Shown here: positions 22,291 through 32,989 of the stretch, one piece after another
Position numbering within the stretch: the first letter of the stretch is position 1
How the letters are laid out: the number at the start of each line of letters is the position of its first letter
NCBI GenBank assembly: GCA_001510575.1
Contig: LNGK01000001.1
Coordinates: forward strand, 1,030,148 to 1,094,147
DNA: 64,000 nt
Direction of reading: 5' to 3'
Source of the DNA: Knoxdaviesia capensis
Lineage: Eukaryota > Ascomycota > Sordariomycetes > Microascales > Gondwanamycetaceae
Notes under the pieces: model-generated
Database searches by the model: none
What the model was told of the DNA's origin: nothing
What the model saw: only the letters and a program-made list of their open reading frames with translations
Translations under genes and position numbers: made by a program

Positions 22291-24782
22291 TTACGACTTC
22301 TTAATGCCAAGGAAGTTTCGCTTCTTCTTCTCTAGCTTGTGAGGCTTGCGCTCATCTTGTGGAGCGGGCTTTCCGTTGGAGGATGATGTAGGCCGGGCGG
22401 TGGAAGAGGCTGATCCGGGTGACGCCGTGTTTAAGGACAAGCTTGCCATCGATGATGTCGGTGGGGCAACAGGCCGAGTTGGAAGACCTCCGGACGGGGG
22501 AATCCGGCCGGCTGACGGCCTTCCATTGCCTGCAGGCGACTGCACACGACCGGGGGCCGGTGCACCGATAACAGGTGCTGGACGCTCTTGTTCAAACAGA
22601 TGTGCTGGTGCGGTGGGCTTGGGTCGGTCGATGGGCAAGTCCAAGCGGCGTCGATCAACGCTGAGATCTCCAACTTGGCGAATAAAGAGGGATGGTGTCA
22701 ACATGTGGCTGGTGAGCAGGTAGATGTCGCGACTGTGCTTCATTGCGACGTCGTAGCAGGCCCGGCTTTCACTATATGTTGCGCCTCCAGCGACAAAGGT
22801 GAATATGCGTTGGCGGTTCTCCTGAGGCCGGCGCCCAGCTGCAGCCCAGTTTGGTCGACCTGCACGAAGCGAACTGCTTTGTTGGGCAAGGAGTTCCTGG
22901 TTGGGATTGGCGGGTGGTTTCACGTAAGGGAATTGCGTAGCATCGAGGGTTCCTTTGCATATTTCCTCCAGAGCTTGCTTCAATACCGGTTCGAAACGGG
23001 ACAGGGAGTATTCTTCATCCAGGCCTGGGGGGCGTGCCGTCGGGCGGGGGAAAATTGGTTGCGGAGCCGGGCGAAGTTCCTTAAGGCCGTGTGTGGTGCG
23101 GGCACCAAGCAATTCAAGGTTTGTGATGATCTCGGAGTCTTGCGGTGGAAGCTGGGAATGTGCCAACAACCTCTGAACATCTTCTGGAATGACACCATCC
23201 CTATATAGCAGAAAAATGATGACGAGGCGAAGCCGATCAGAGGAAATAATGGATTCATCGTCCAGGAGCCGGACAACTTGGTCCAGTATATTCTTCGGCT
23301 TGCGGTAATCTTCGTCAAGTCCAGTGGCCATGGTCTGTTCTACCGATGCCAGATCAGGTAGCTTGTTCCTTTGAAAGATGTTCATACACTCTTGTGCCAT
23401 GGTTAGATGAAGAGAATATGCCTCTTTCATCTCCTGAAACTGAGGTAGTCCAGCCATCATGTCCTTGATCGCATTCAAGCTTGTAGTATCCTTATTTTCG
23501 TCCACGAAATGCGGGTTCTGACCCAGGAACTTCTGGAAGTCTCCCATGAGCTTGTCAATCGTGTCCTTCATGTGGCGATGTCGGTTGTCAACCCATATGG
23601 GGTCTTTGTCGGTGAGCTCGGTATCCTTTTCCTCTTCTTGATCTGTGCCTTCATTGATTCGCATGTGAAATATCGTCTTCTCGCGGTCCTCAATGGGGAG
23701 GAGGTCGTGTGCCATTGCCTGATAGGTGAATTCATGAATAAGAGGGGCCATGATATCCATGGAACGATCGGTGATCAAAAGCACACTTGGTGGGCGCTGT
23801 GACTGAGGGGGAAAGTCACGGTTATAATTGGCGTAGTTGTCGAGTTCCTCTTGAACAAAGCGCGCTAAATGAGTGCAAAGAACACTGGCTTCGTGGATCG
23901 CAGTCGCGGGGCGGTAGTACCGAATTGTGGGATATTCGCCCATGGCGACACAAACACCCATTATCTATTTAACAAGCAGAGCATAACACATGGTCAGAAT
24001 ATCAATGAGCGCATTTCATGGGAAGGGGTGTGTGGGTGGTGGGCCGTACACGCTGAGCAATCGTCCGCATATGTCCGGCAACGAGATTGTTGCAGGAAGG
24101 GTGATATAGCATCGGGAAACTCCAAGGATCGCGGAAAGTTATAACATGGGACTCGCGAGGGAAGAAATCGATCGTCATGGTTTCAAAGCCTGCAATGAGT
24201 CTCGATGCTGGGTTGCTTTCCAACCGACGACGCTCAGGAGGGTCGAGAAGACCAGTCCATAGCAGATAGGCAGAGCGGTACTTTCGTCGCTCAAAATCGG
24301 CAAGGAGGCAATCCACTATGTGCGGCTTCGGGGTAACGAAATAGATCGCGTCCATGGATGGGTTTGCATCGCGGCGGTCTTCGATCGACTCGATATCTAT
24401 GCGTTGAAAAGTTGGAAATGAGGTTAGTTACCAGAAGCTAGCACGAAAGCAAGCTGCGGGGGAACTCATACTGGCGATATTTTGGTTGAGAATATCATCT
24501 TCGGCGACCGATGTGTCCAGAAGCTTCCTCGATGTTTGGTCTACGACGAGAACTTTCCACTGCAAGAAGACCAAACGAAACAAGATATTAGTTGGACATG
24601 AACATGTGCGCCAGGCAGAGACTAAAGATGTCGAACTCACATCGCCGCGTGTGATTTTTTTTATGGTGTCGATGATAACTAAGAGAGATGTCATCGTTAG
24701 AACGTAGTGCATCAATAATGGCCGACTGGGAGGGAAGAGCTGCCGTACTATCATTTTGAAGTTGGATTGCCGAGGAGGCCAT
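22291..24782 (-). CDS. SEC1: Sec1 (SM family regulator of exocytic SNAREs)
   Basis: Five exons: 24782-24749, 24678-24641, 24559-24472, 24396-24050 and 23964-22291. All four introns are GT..AG and every junction stays in phase, giving 726 residues, close to yeast Sec1p (724). The spliced N-terminus reads MASSAIQLQNDIIIDTIKKI, then TRGDWKVLVVDQTSRKLLD, the hallmark first strand and helix of SM proteins. Further blocks are VTPKPHIVDCLLADF (domain 1), SVLLITDRSMDIMAPLIHEF (domain 2) and a C-terminal DIYLLTSHMLTPSLFIRQVG. Sec1 binds the assembled exocytic SNARE complex at the plasma membrane and promotes vesicle fusion at the hyphal tip. The tail (about 640-726) is Pro/Ser-rich and ends in a lysine-rich KLEKKKRNFLGIKKS. 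Exon 2 is a 38-base micro-exon. The 3' ends of this gene and the 4E-T-like gene converge with 266 bases between. Confidence 0.95.
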
Positions 24783-25258
24783 GATGCGGCCAGCTTGGCC
24801 GTCAGTCAGTCAGACAACCAGAATAGATTTCAGAGTATGTGTGTAAATACACGATGAACCGCCCTTGGTATCCCAGACGGAAAGGCAGAAGGCAAACTGA
24901 TGTTCAGAAGAGTTGTGAGTGTCCGTGAGGAAGTATTAGAAAAGGCGACATGCGTTTGACAGGTGCATCTTCGTTCCATAGAGGTTTGAATTGATTTTCC
25001 AGGCCAGAAAGAACTATTTGGCGGGGTTTCAACATGGTCGATGCTTAATGCAGATTGTCATTTAGCCCCTGATACAGAGCTTATCATGAGCCAGGAATGC
25101 TGATGTAAAACCCTAAAGCAGTTGTTAACCCTACTCATACTCAATCGTCCGGGGGACATATCAGGATGGAAGTGTATCAAACAAGGTGCTCTAGATTCAG
25201 AACTATTCAACCTGTAGCCAAGTTCCATCATAAAAAAAGAATCTCATCGAGAATGTTG
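24783..25258. promoter_or_regulatory. Promoter region of SEC1
   Basis: 476 bases between the SEC1 start and the stop of the minus-strand G-patch gene. No gene or strong motif seen. Confidence 0.4.
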
Positions 25259-25975
25259 TTAACCAGACCCGAGGTATCTCAGAACATCATCACTGGCATA
25301 AAATTCGTTTTGAAGCCGTGCCGATCTTTTTTTTTCTCGTCGCTCGCTGGCGATCCGCTCCTTCGAAGTCATCGGCTTCTTCTTTTGAGGTCGCTTATCA
25401 ACGTCTTCTTTGTGCACCTCAAACCCAACCCCGGTGGAATCCGGCTTGGGGTAGGGTGTAAGAGGGAACTGCATCCCGGAGCCTTGGGGGCCGAGTCCAA
25501 GTCTCGAGTCTGGGTCCCATCCCTTCGCTTCCAGGTAGGCAAGGCCCATTCTTGATCGATCAAGAGAAGAAGGCGGGTGTGAATGTGCCAAACTGACTTG
25601 GTGAGCTAAGGAGGCGAGGTGCTGTTGTTTCAGGCGGGATACACCCTTCCCCTGGTCGGCATCTTCATCGTAGAACAACCCACACACGTCACATTTGACG
25701 GAATGGGTTTGTGGTTCTACACGATCGTTCACCGAGTATGTATTTTGAAACATGGTAGCAGGTTCTTTCTTGGATACTGTTGCCAAATACAGATCAGCAA
25801 CAGAGACGCTCGATGCGGCTGGTGGCTCCTGAGCTTGTGACTTAGAACTTGGGGATGAAGGTCGCACGAAAACCACAGGCCTGGTGCTTAAGGAAGTGTA
25901 AAATGGGTTCATATGGTGCAGAGGGACATCTCCATTAGGATCATTGCTATCTTCTGCTTCCATTGGAAGTGTCAT
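25259..25975 (-). CDS. G-patch domain protein (GPANK1-like)
   Basis: Single exon, 238 residues, ATG at 25975. A Cys pair (KCDVCGLFY, C95/C98) followed by HLASLAHQ (H119/H125) forms a possible small zinc site. Then comes SHPPSSLDRSRMGLAYLEAK and a G-patch (about 142-186) with GWDPDSRLGLGPQGSGM and the TGVGF end. The C-terminus is basic and helical (KERIASERREKKRSARLQ). This order (CxxC..H..H, SHPPS, G-patch, basic helix) is that of the fungal proteins related to human GPANK1. G-patches activate DEAH RNA helicases, so a role in RNA processing is likely but not shown. It is divergent with the SDR gene downstream. Confidence 0.85.
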   Translation of the reverse strand: MTLPMEAEDSNDPNGDVPLHHMNPFYTSLSTRPVVFVRPSSPSSKSQAQEPPAASSVSVADLYLATVSKKEPATMFQNTYSVNDRVEPQTHSVKCDVCGLFYDEDADQGKGVSRLKQQHLASLAHQVSLAHSHPPSSLDRSRMGLAYLEAKGWDPDSRLGLGPQGSGMQFPLTPYPKPDSTGVGFEVHKEDVDKRPQKKKPMTSKERIASERREKKRSARLQNEFYASDDVLRYLGSG

Positions 25976-27027
25976 TGCATGATATCACAGAACTGTGTCA
26001 GGGGTGGAATGGAGTTCAAGATAAAATCCCTAGATAAATCCTGAGGAAATCGGTGGAACCGCTATTAATTTCTGAATTTTATCTTCTTGGATTTGAAATA
26101 TTGAGGTTTTTAAAATGATGACCTTGCAACACATAATAATAGTTAATAAAAAAAAAGTATATTACTTCTAATATAATTAAAAAGGTCAACTTTCTTTTAA
26201 AGGCTATATAGTCTAGCTTTGCATAGTCACGTGGCACTCTTGATTAGCTTCTATTTAACCCTATATAATAGTTAGAAAATATAGTTATACTATAGAGTAA
26301 GGAAGAGGTGTTTTAATCCACCGACTACTGGACCGTTGACCCGACCATCCGACCATCGACCCTCCCCCCTACTCCTCGACTTATTGCCGTGCATGGTGCC
26401 ATCGCACACACTCTGCATCTTTCAGGGGCTGGTGAGCATATCGAGACAAACTCTTCAAGGATATTGACGATGACCGAATTCATTCAACTGGAGGGACACG
26501 GTTAGATGAGATGGTCAAGCTTCGGCTTTCTGGCTGGTGGGACGGTACGCCGATTCTTAACCACTGAGTGTGTGTGTGTGTGTGGGTGGGTGTGTGTGCC
26601 CTCCCCCCTATGTCTTTCATTTTTTAATCGCTTGAAATCGCAGACAAAGTCGCGACTGTCGGGCGATTTGAGCATTTCCGTATCCCGTATTGAATCCCGC
26701 CAGGCGTGTAACTTTCTTTTTGCAGTGGATGACTCAGCTACAATTTTTTTTTGGCAGTATCGGACATCTGGCAACAACTTCCAGTCAGGAGCCAGGGCAA
26801 AAACGGCCCTGATATCGAATCGAACCATTCGCTCGGTGTAAAGTTTACGTCCAGCTCCCACAACTCCAAACACAACAGTTTGAATTGTTGTCCCTCAGCA
26901 GCGTGGTTGCGGCGATAGCACATACTATCAAGAATACCATTGACCAAGGGGAGTTTTGGATTTCCCTCTCTGGGCCGGCCCAATCCTCACGGCCATCTTA
27001 ATTTCCACCCACCATCTTGCCGTTAAC
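25976..27027. promoter_or_regulatory. Divergent promoter region with AT-rich island and GT repeat
   Basis: Lies between the minus-strand G-patch gene and the plus-strand SDR gene. Bases about 26080-26310 are strongly AT-rich and resemble mutated repeat DNA. An alternating GT tract with GGG interruptions lies at 26567-26598. The frames across 26502-26873 are not conserved-looking. Confidence 0.5.
26567..26598. repeat. GT dinucleotide repeat
   Basis: An alternating TG tract of about 32 bases interrupted by GGG groups, in the divergent promoter region. Ordinary microsatellite. Confidence 0.9.
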
Positions 27028-28290
27028 ATGGCTATTTCTTTTTTCTTCTATTTTGCCGAAAATGGCATCCCACAACCGGTCCTAGACAACATCAAAGCTA
27101 TTGCTGGCACGGCTGCGGCAATAGCTTTTCTCCTGCTCTTGAGATACTGGGTTTCCGGGCGGACAAATCCGTCAGAGCGTGACATGCATGGAAAGGTTGT
27201 TCTCATCACCGGAGGAACATCTGGAATTGGCGCGGCCACAGCCCTTGCTCTTGCAAAGCGCGGCGCCCAGCTTGTCCTGCTGACACATGCGCCGGCAGAA
27301 GACCCATTCTTAATTGAATACATCCAGGACATGAGAACTCAGTCGAACAATCAGATGATCTATGCTGAGCAAGTCGATCTCTCGAGTCTGCATAGCATTC
27401 GCCAATTTGCCACGAGATGGATTGATAATGCCCCTCCGCGCAGACTGGACACAGTAATCCTATGCGCGGCCACTCTGACTCCCTCCGGACATCAGATCGG
27501 TAACACAGAGGAGGGCATTGAGGAGACGTGGATGGTTAACTATCTGGCCAACTTCCACCTGCTTAGCATTTTGAGCCCTGCGTTACGGGTTCAGCCTTTC
27601 GACCGCGACGTCCGTGTCGTTTTTACAACATGCCCGGCGTATATCTCCTCTTCGTCGTTGAAAAATCCACCAAAGCCTACCGCTTCGGATGCATATGCGC
27701 GCAGCAAACTTGCCGCGATGACCTTTCTTGTGGCCTTCCAGAAGCATTTAGATGTTTATAAGCGTCCGGATGATGTCCCGATCAGCGCGAAAGTTATTCT
27801 CGTTGACCCTGGTTTGACACGCACGCCCGGTATGCGAAGGTGGCTAACTCGGGGGTCTCTATGGTGGTTGCTTGCATATCTGGTTGGATATGCATTCCCC
27901 TGGCTGCTTCTGAAGAGCCCCGATGAAGGCTCTCAGTCTGTTCTATATGCGGTGATGGAAAAGTCTCTTGCTCCAGTCATCGATGATACCCGAATGTCGA
28001 CAGTCAAACTCATCAAGGAATGTATTCGGGTTGATTTTGCGCGGAAGGATGTTCTAGATGAAGAACTAGCTAAGCAGCTTTGGGAAGACAGCGACAAATT
28101 GATTGAGCAAACCGAAAAGGCGCAAGCGCAGAAAAGGGCACTGAAGAAGAAACAAGACGAAACCAAGGCTCAAGCGCAGGATGAGGAAGAGAAGAAAGCC
28201 GACATCGAGTCTCTTGTCGACACCATTAAGAAAGGACAGAAAGCAGCAAGGCAGCGAAAAAGATCCAAGAAGGAGAAGCATGAAGACTAG
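27028..28290 (+). CDS. Membrane-anchored short-chain dehydrogenase/reductase with charged C-terminal tail
   Basis: Single exon, 420 residues. The first ATG in frame is at 27028; the open frame upstream of it has no ATG. An N-terminal hydrophobic helix (AIAGTAAAIAFLLLLRYWV, about 24-42) should anchor it in the ER or lipid-droplet membrane. The cofactor motif TGGTSGIG (61-68) and the catalytic YARSK (Tyr224, Lys228) are intact; DLSSLHSIRQF matches the post-NAD motif of retinol-dehydrogenase-like SDRs. A second hydrophobic patch (LWWLLAYLVGYAFPWLLLKS, about 284-303) may dip into the membrane. Residues about 345-420 are a Lys/Glu/Gln-rich coiled coil ending RQRKRSKKEKHED, which is unusual for an SDR. 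Similar to yeast Env9-type enzymes; the substrate is unknown. Confidence 0.85.
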   Translation: MAISFFFYFAENGIPQPVLDNIKAIAGTAAAIAFLLLLRYWVSGRTNPSERDMHGKVVLITGGTSGIGAATALALAKRGAQLVLLTHAPAEDPFLIEYIQDMRTQSNNQMIYAEQVDLSSLHSIRQFATRWIDNAPPRRLDTVILCAATLTPSGHQIGNTEEGIEETWMVNYLANFHLLSILSPALRVQPFDRDVRVVFTTCPAYISSSSLKNPPKPTASDAYARSKLAAMTFLVAFQKHLDVYKRPDDVPISAKVILVDPGLTRTPGMRRWLTRGSLWWLLAYLVGYAFPWLLLKSPDEGSQSVLYAVMEKSLAPVIDDTRMSTVKLIKECIRVDFARKDVLDEELAKQLWEDSDKLIEQTEKAQAQKRALKKKQDETKAQAQDEEEKKADIESLVDTIKKGQKAARQRKRSKKEKHED

Positions 28291-29158
28291 ACTTACTAAA
28301 TAGCGTCTACACTTCCGGAGTAGTTTCATGTATGATATGGCAATGATTCAAAATGTCGTCTTGTATCTTGAACGTAGTTTGTTGAAGTCAGTGAGTGTGG
28401 CATGTGAAGATGCCAACGACCATGAAAGCGCTAGCTAGACCCCACAAATTTTAATTCCGCGGTCCAACCGCATGCCACGACATACCGAAAAATCGCATCC
28501 AAAACTTATCGACTAAGTTCGATTGTATCGTCTAGGTTTCTTGCGTCAGACAGCGTTTCTTTTCGCAGTTCCTATCACAAGTACTTGTTAATCCGCGAGG
28601 ATTCCATCATTTGAAATGTCTACCAACCACACCAATACAGCCGGGCTTCCAATTGCGGGAGGTCAGCTGGGATACAATCCTGCCATCCTCCACCCCGCCT
28701 TCTTTTCAAATAACTACCGTCGGCCTTCCACCTTTCCCCACAACGTCTCTGTGATACCGCCGGCAATTATCCACCCGGCGACTTTCGGATATCTATACAC
28801 TGGACATTCACGGGCACAAACTCACGCACACAACACAAACATCTCTCATATTAGAGACAGTAGACTTTGATGTCTGTCTTCACAGGAATATGTTCGGTGT
28901 CCACGGACACGTAAATGAGGATGGCGGGGAAATGGGTGGCAGCCTCACTTGGTATTCTTCTGGGGTAGAGTGAGTCAAACCCACTTCATAGTCTACACTA
29001 CTTGTAAAGAGGAGGTAAAAAAATTTAAATTTGAATTTAGATTTGAATATCATACTGTGGAGCCAATGATTCATTTGATATCGATCAAGTCTGGTACAAT
29101 CTGAGAACAAATGAGCTGTAATTTAGTAGTACAAGTGAAAACCCGAAATAGTGGCCAC
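28291..29158. other. Convergent intergenic region
   Basis: 868 bases between the 3' ends of the SDR and SNARE genes. It holds one 84-codon open frame (listed separately) and an AT-rich stretch with repeated AAATTT/AATTTAGATTTGA words at about 29020-29050. Confidence 0.5.
28616..28870 (+). CDS. Small hypothetical protein (doubtful)
   Basis: An ATG-initiated frame of 84 codons rich in His, Asn, Pro and Thr, starting MSTNHTNTAGLPIAGGQLGY. No domain, signal peptide or membrane span is evident. Its position between two convergent 3' ends makes a separate gene possible but unproven; it may simply be 3' untranslated sequence. Confidence 0.2.
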   Translation: MSTNHTNTAGLPIAGGQLGYNPAILHPAFFSNNYRRPSTFPHNVSVIPPAIIHPATFGYLYTGHSRAQTHAHNTNISHIRDSRL

Positions 29159-29938
29159 TCATGCGTTCCTAGCAGCAAGGATTATGGCAAACACGATCAG
29201 AACAGCAATGGTGATCAAAAGAGCCATCAATTTCACATTCTTCCACCACATTTGACGCTTCAGGGTACGACTCCGGACCCGGAACTCACGCGCACTCCCG
29301 CCGAGTCGGTCTGTTTTATCAACAAGGAGATCAAGCCTCTCTCCACGCTCAAGGAGACTCTCGATGTTCTTTGTCATGATTCCGCGTACGTCCTCGATAT
29401 CGGTTCGTAGACTGGACAACGCATCGTTATGGTCGCCCTGGGATGTGCCATACTCCACCATCAGTCGCCGCAGCTCAATATTGAAGCTACCAGCACCGTA
29501 ATTCGGTAGATCGGAGTAATCGGTGCCCTCGGGAGGGAACTCGGCAAAAAAGCGTTTTCGGATCTCGAGGAGAAAGGCAAACGGCATGCGTCTTCCAAGC
29601 GAAGAATCGGCTACTACCAGAAAAGTCAGCCCCCCGGCAGAAGGAGACTCAACATGTTCCGAAGGAGCCTCCGCGACGTAGTGGATATGGTGTGATCCAT
29701 GCGTATATGTGAGCTTTTGGGGTTGTGTGTGGGCGATTTTTGGGAGAATGAGAGACGCAAGTGAAGACGCTTGAGAGACCGCCGAGGTCGTGCATTCCGT
29801 GAGGATCGTAGAGTTATGGGCTATGCATGCACTGCTCACTCCGTGCGTCAGTATGTCGTTCGTAGTCATGCATTCTGTCCGAATAGCAGGTGAAACTTAC
29901 TAGAGGAGGGGGGTTTCGGGGTTTGAGGAAGATGCCAT
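29159..29938 (-). CDS. Longin R-SNARE (Nyv1/VAMP7 type)
   Basis: Two exons, 29938-29901 and 29831-29159, joined by a 69-base intron (gtaagt..gagcag) in phase 2; 236 residues. The splice gives MASSSNPETPLLYACIAHNS, then TILTECT, the first strand of a longin domain. The longin core continues to about residue 125 (FLVVADSSLGRRMPFAFLLE). The SNARE motif runs from about 142 to 200 with the zero-layer arginine in SLLERGERLDLLVDKT, followed by a juxtamembrane LKRQMWWKNVK and a C-terminal anchor (LMALLITIAVLIVFAIILAA). These features define an R-SNARE for vacuolar or endosomal fusion; Nyv1/VAMP7 fits better than Ykt6 (no CAAX box) or Snc1 (longin present). Confidence 0.92.
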
Positions 29939-30395
29939 GTTGGATGGGGTAGGCGACCTCTTCCGAAGCCGATAAGTATCGCGATGCGGCAAGAAAGAAG
30001 GAAGTCACGCAATGTGTTGTCAGGCAAATCCGACGAGTGAAGTCGAAAGTAGTCGTCGGTAATATTGGTGGATAGAAGATGATCAGATCAGAGTCGTAGA
30101 TTTATTCTTGTTTCAGGGTAGAATACAGAACAATTACATCACATGGAATGTACGCGTGTCAAACGACGAATACACGAATATGTGCTGTCAGGCGCGCACC
30201 AGCCACTAGTGTGGCGCTGATGTGTGCTAAATAGCCAGATAGGTGTGCCGTTTAGATAACCCCAAACCTTTCCGCCAGGGTTGTAGGTGTAAGGTTTTTT
30301 TCTTCTCCTAGATGAGTTTTTGAAATTCAACAGAATATTCAACACAGAATACATACATACTACCACACCTTCAACGGACCACACATGTCTCGGCC
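29939..30395. promoter_or_regulatory. Divergent promoter between R-SNARE and SUV3
   Basis: 457 bases shared by two outward-facing genes. No open frame of interest. Individual sites not resolved. Confidence 0.55.
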
Positions 30396-32687
30396 ATGAT
30401 AAACCTTCGAAGAGCAAGAGTGTGTCTAGCCTCGTCACTATTTAATTCACACACTTATTCCATCACTCGCCAATTTTCATCCACTCACTTATTAGGATCT
30501 GAGGCCGCCTTGATAACAGAACAAAGACCGAAGCAGCCCCAGACACGCCGTGACAGCGCAAAGGGGACACGGCCACGCAGGCAACACCGACCAGGTGGAT
30601 TTTCACCGGTGTCTCGACGCGGAAAACTTGGCCATGGCAGCGTTTTTGAGGAGATGATTTTCGGTCGCTTCTCCAAAATAGTTCCGGTCACTCCAGACCC
30701 GGATTTTATTTCAAGAGAGTTTCGTGCATTCGGTATCAATGGTACAGCCCAATACGAAAAAGAGCGTGAGCTCTTCAGGCAGGAGCTACGATCAGCTCTT
30801 GCCATGGCTGAAAGGGGGCGCGACGGGCCTCTGGAAAACCCCCTTTTTGATACTCTCAGACGCGCGTTCATACGCGGCGATGTGAAACTGCTCAGCAGCG
30901 AATTACGATTCGCGTTCCAGAGTTTTCTTGTCAGAGATCGCTTCTCGTCGTCAGTCAACGATGCCCAGACCAAGTTGGCAGATCTGCGGTACCCTTGGGA
31001 GTGGTTTCCAGCCACGCGTGCGATGCAACGCACCATTCACCTGCACGTCGGACCGACAAACTCTGGCAAAACCTATCACGCTCTAAAAGCACTGGAAAGT
31101 GCCAAGTCAGGGGTGTATTGCGGTCCCCTACGTCTCCTAGCCCACGAGGTTTATACTCGCATGCTGGCAAAGGGGAAGCCATGCGCACTTCTCACGGGTG
31201 AAGAGCAACGGATTCCAACGGACACGGACAACTACTACATCAGCAGTACTGTTGAAATGGCGCCATTGAATACAGCCTTTGACGTGGCCGTGATCGACGA
31301 GATTCAGATGATCTCAGACAGTGACCGTGGATCTGCTTGGACAAACGCCTTCTTTGGAATCCAAGCACGCGAAGTGCATCTTTGTGGAGAGGAGCGTACA
31401 GTCGATCTGATCCAAGCATTATGTGCTAGCATTGGCGATAAGTGCATTGTTCACAGATACGATCGGTTGACGCCACTCAAGGCATCAACCCAGAATGTGA
31501 AGAAAGACTTTAGCGATCTGAAAAAGGGCGATTGCGTTGTTGCGTTTTCTCGGATGACCATATACTCGATGAAAGCAGCCATCGAAAAGGCCACTGGGCG
31601 GCGTTGCGCTGTGGTCTACGGCAGTCTACCCCCAGAAGTCCGTGTCCAGCAGGCATCCTTTTTCAATGATCCGGACAACGATTATGACTTCCTTGTTGCC
31701 AGCGATGCGATAGGAATGGGGCTCAATCTTGAAATCAGCCGCGTGATCTTTGAATCTGTTGCAAAGCACGATGGGTACAGTTGGCGAACGCTTACGGTGT
31801 CAGAACTCCGCCAGATTGGAGGTCGCGCGGGACGGTATCGGACCGCGCGGGATGCCGCTGTGGCAGATGAAACGGGCTCATCAGTCACGCCGCCTGTTGA
31901 GAAGATTGGCTATGTCACTACCATGGAGTCTGAAGATTTAGCGGTGGTGCACGAGAGACTGTGGAAGGATGCCCATCCGATCAAGGGTGCGGTAATTTTC
32001 CCTCCGGTTTCTATAATCGAGAAGTTCTCGTCGTACTTCCCTGTGGATACCCCGCTCAGCTTCATTCTCCTGCGATTACGCCAAATGGCGTCTTCGAGCT
32101 CACGCTTTACTCTCTCCATACGCGAGGAAATGTCGCAGCTGTCAGACGTGATCCAGGAGTTTCCGCTTTCCATATACGATCGTTGTGTTCTGCTCACGGC
32201 TCCTGCAAATCTTCGGGAGCCCGGGATAACCAATGTTCTGAAAGCGGTCGCCAGGTGCATCTCAGAGATCAAGGGCGGCCATATCCTCGATATAAAGGAG
32301 ATTCCTTTGGAATATCTGGACAATGACTGGAAGACGCAAGAAATAAGCTTCCAGCAACGGCTACGCCAACTTGAAACGCTACATCACGCGGTGGTGCTGT
32401 ATTTATGGGTATCGTACCGGTTTCCTCAGGTCTTCACCGCGCAGAGTCTTGCGTTCCATGTCAGAGACCTGGTCCAAGAGAGGATCAATGCGCTTCTGTC
32501 GAGCTTCCAGTCCACTACTGAGAAGCTAGAGAGTCGCAGACGTCGGCAGCGGACAATTGCATTGCTGCGTGAGAGGCAAACAGAGCAGGCGCTGGGCCAA
32601 GTTGGCGGTGCTGAGTCCAGTCTTTGGCCACCAGATGAGGAATCGGAGTCTGTTGACTCCTCCATTGTGGGGGTGGAAAAGGAGTAA
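30396..32687 (+). CDS. SUV3: Mitochondrial ATP-dependent RNA helicase Suv3
   Basis: Single exon, 763 residues. The N-terminus is rich in Arg/Ser with few acids (MINLRRARVCLASSLFNSHT), a typical mitochondrial presequence. The Ski2-like superfamily 2 helicase motifs are all visible: Walker A GPTNSGKT (219-226), DEIQ (301-304) and motif VI QIGGRAGRYR (473-482), with the Suv3-specific TLTVSELRQ just before it. The C-terminal part (about 540-690) matches the Suv3 C-terminal domain; the last 60 residues are charged. Suv3 pairs with the RNase Dss1 in the mitochondrial degradosome and unwinds RNA for 3'-5' decay. Confidence 0.95.
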   Translation: MINLRRARVCLASSLFNSHTYSITRQFSSTHLLGSEAALITEQRPKQPQTRRDSAKGTRPRRQHRPGGFSPVSRRGKLGHGSVFEEMIFGRFSKIVPVTPDPDFISREFRAFGINGTAQYEKERELFRQELRSALAMAERGRDGPLENPLFDTLRRAFIRGDVKLLSSELRFAFQSFLVRDRFSSSVNDAQTKLADLRYPWEWFPATRAMQRTIHLHVGPTNSGKTYHALKALESAKSGVYCGPLRLLAHEVYTRMLAKGKPCALLTGEEQRIPTDTDNYYISSTVEMAPLNTAFDVAVIDEIQMISDSDRGSAWTNAFFGIQAREVHLCGEERTVDLIQALCASIGDKCIVHRYDRLTPLKASTQNVKKDFSDLKKGDCVVAFSRMTIYSMKAAIEKATGRRCAVVYGSLPPEVRVQQASFFNDPDNDYDFLVASDAIGMGLNLEISRVIFESVAKHDGYSWRTLTVSELRQIGGRAGRYRTARDAAVADETGSSVTPPVEKIGYVTTMESEDLAVVHERLWKDAHPIKGAVIFPPVSIIEKFSSYFPVDTPLSFILLRLRQMASSSSRFTLSIREEMSQLSDVIQEFPLSIYDRCVLLTAPANLREPGITNVLKAVARCISEIKGGHILDIKEIPLEYLDNDWKTQEISFQQRLRQLETLHHAVVLYLWVSYRFPQVFTAQSLAFHVRDLVQERINALLSSFQSTTEKLESRRRRQRTIALLRERQTEQALGQVGGAESSLWPPDEESESVDSSIVGVEKE

Positions 32688-32989
32688 ATATTTAGAACGA
32701 TAAAGTGTACGATGTAATTAGGGCTGTTTTGTATGTATAACTTGTACTAATATAGTGTGATTTTCGGTGTTATGTCTGCTGTGAAGTTTTAGAATAGTGA
32801 GTGAGATGTATCTAGGGTTAGGGTTGTCTCAGTCAGACCGGAATGTTTAGAAATACTCAATACCTATTTTTTGCAGCCAAATCTCACCTTCAAAAAAAGG
32901 TTTCTCACATCTCCACACTACATAACCCGACACAGAGTCTATCACCAAACATCCCATTGTCAATTTCCAACATTATTTCATTCGGAACC
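32688..32989. promoter_or_regulatory. Short intergenic region before the ubiquitin hydrolase gene
   Basis: 302 bases between two plus-strand genes. It includes a TTAGGG-like pair near 32812-32825. No gene seen. Confidence 0.4.
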
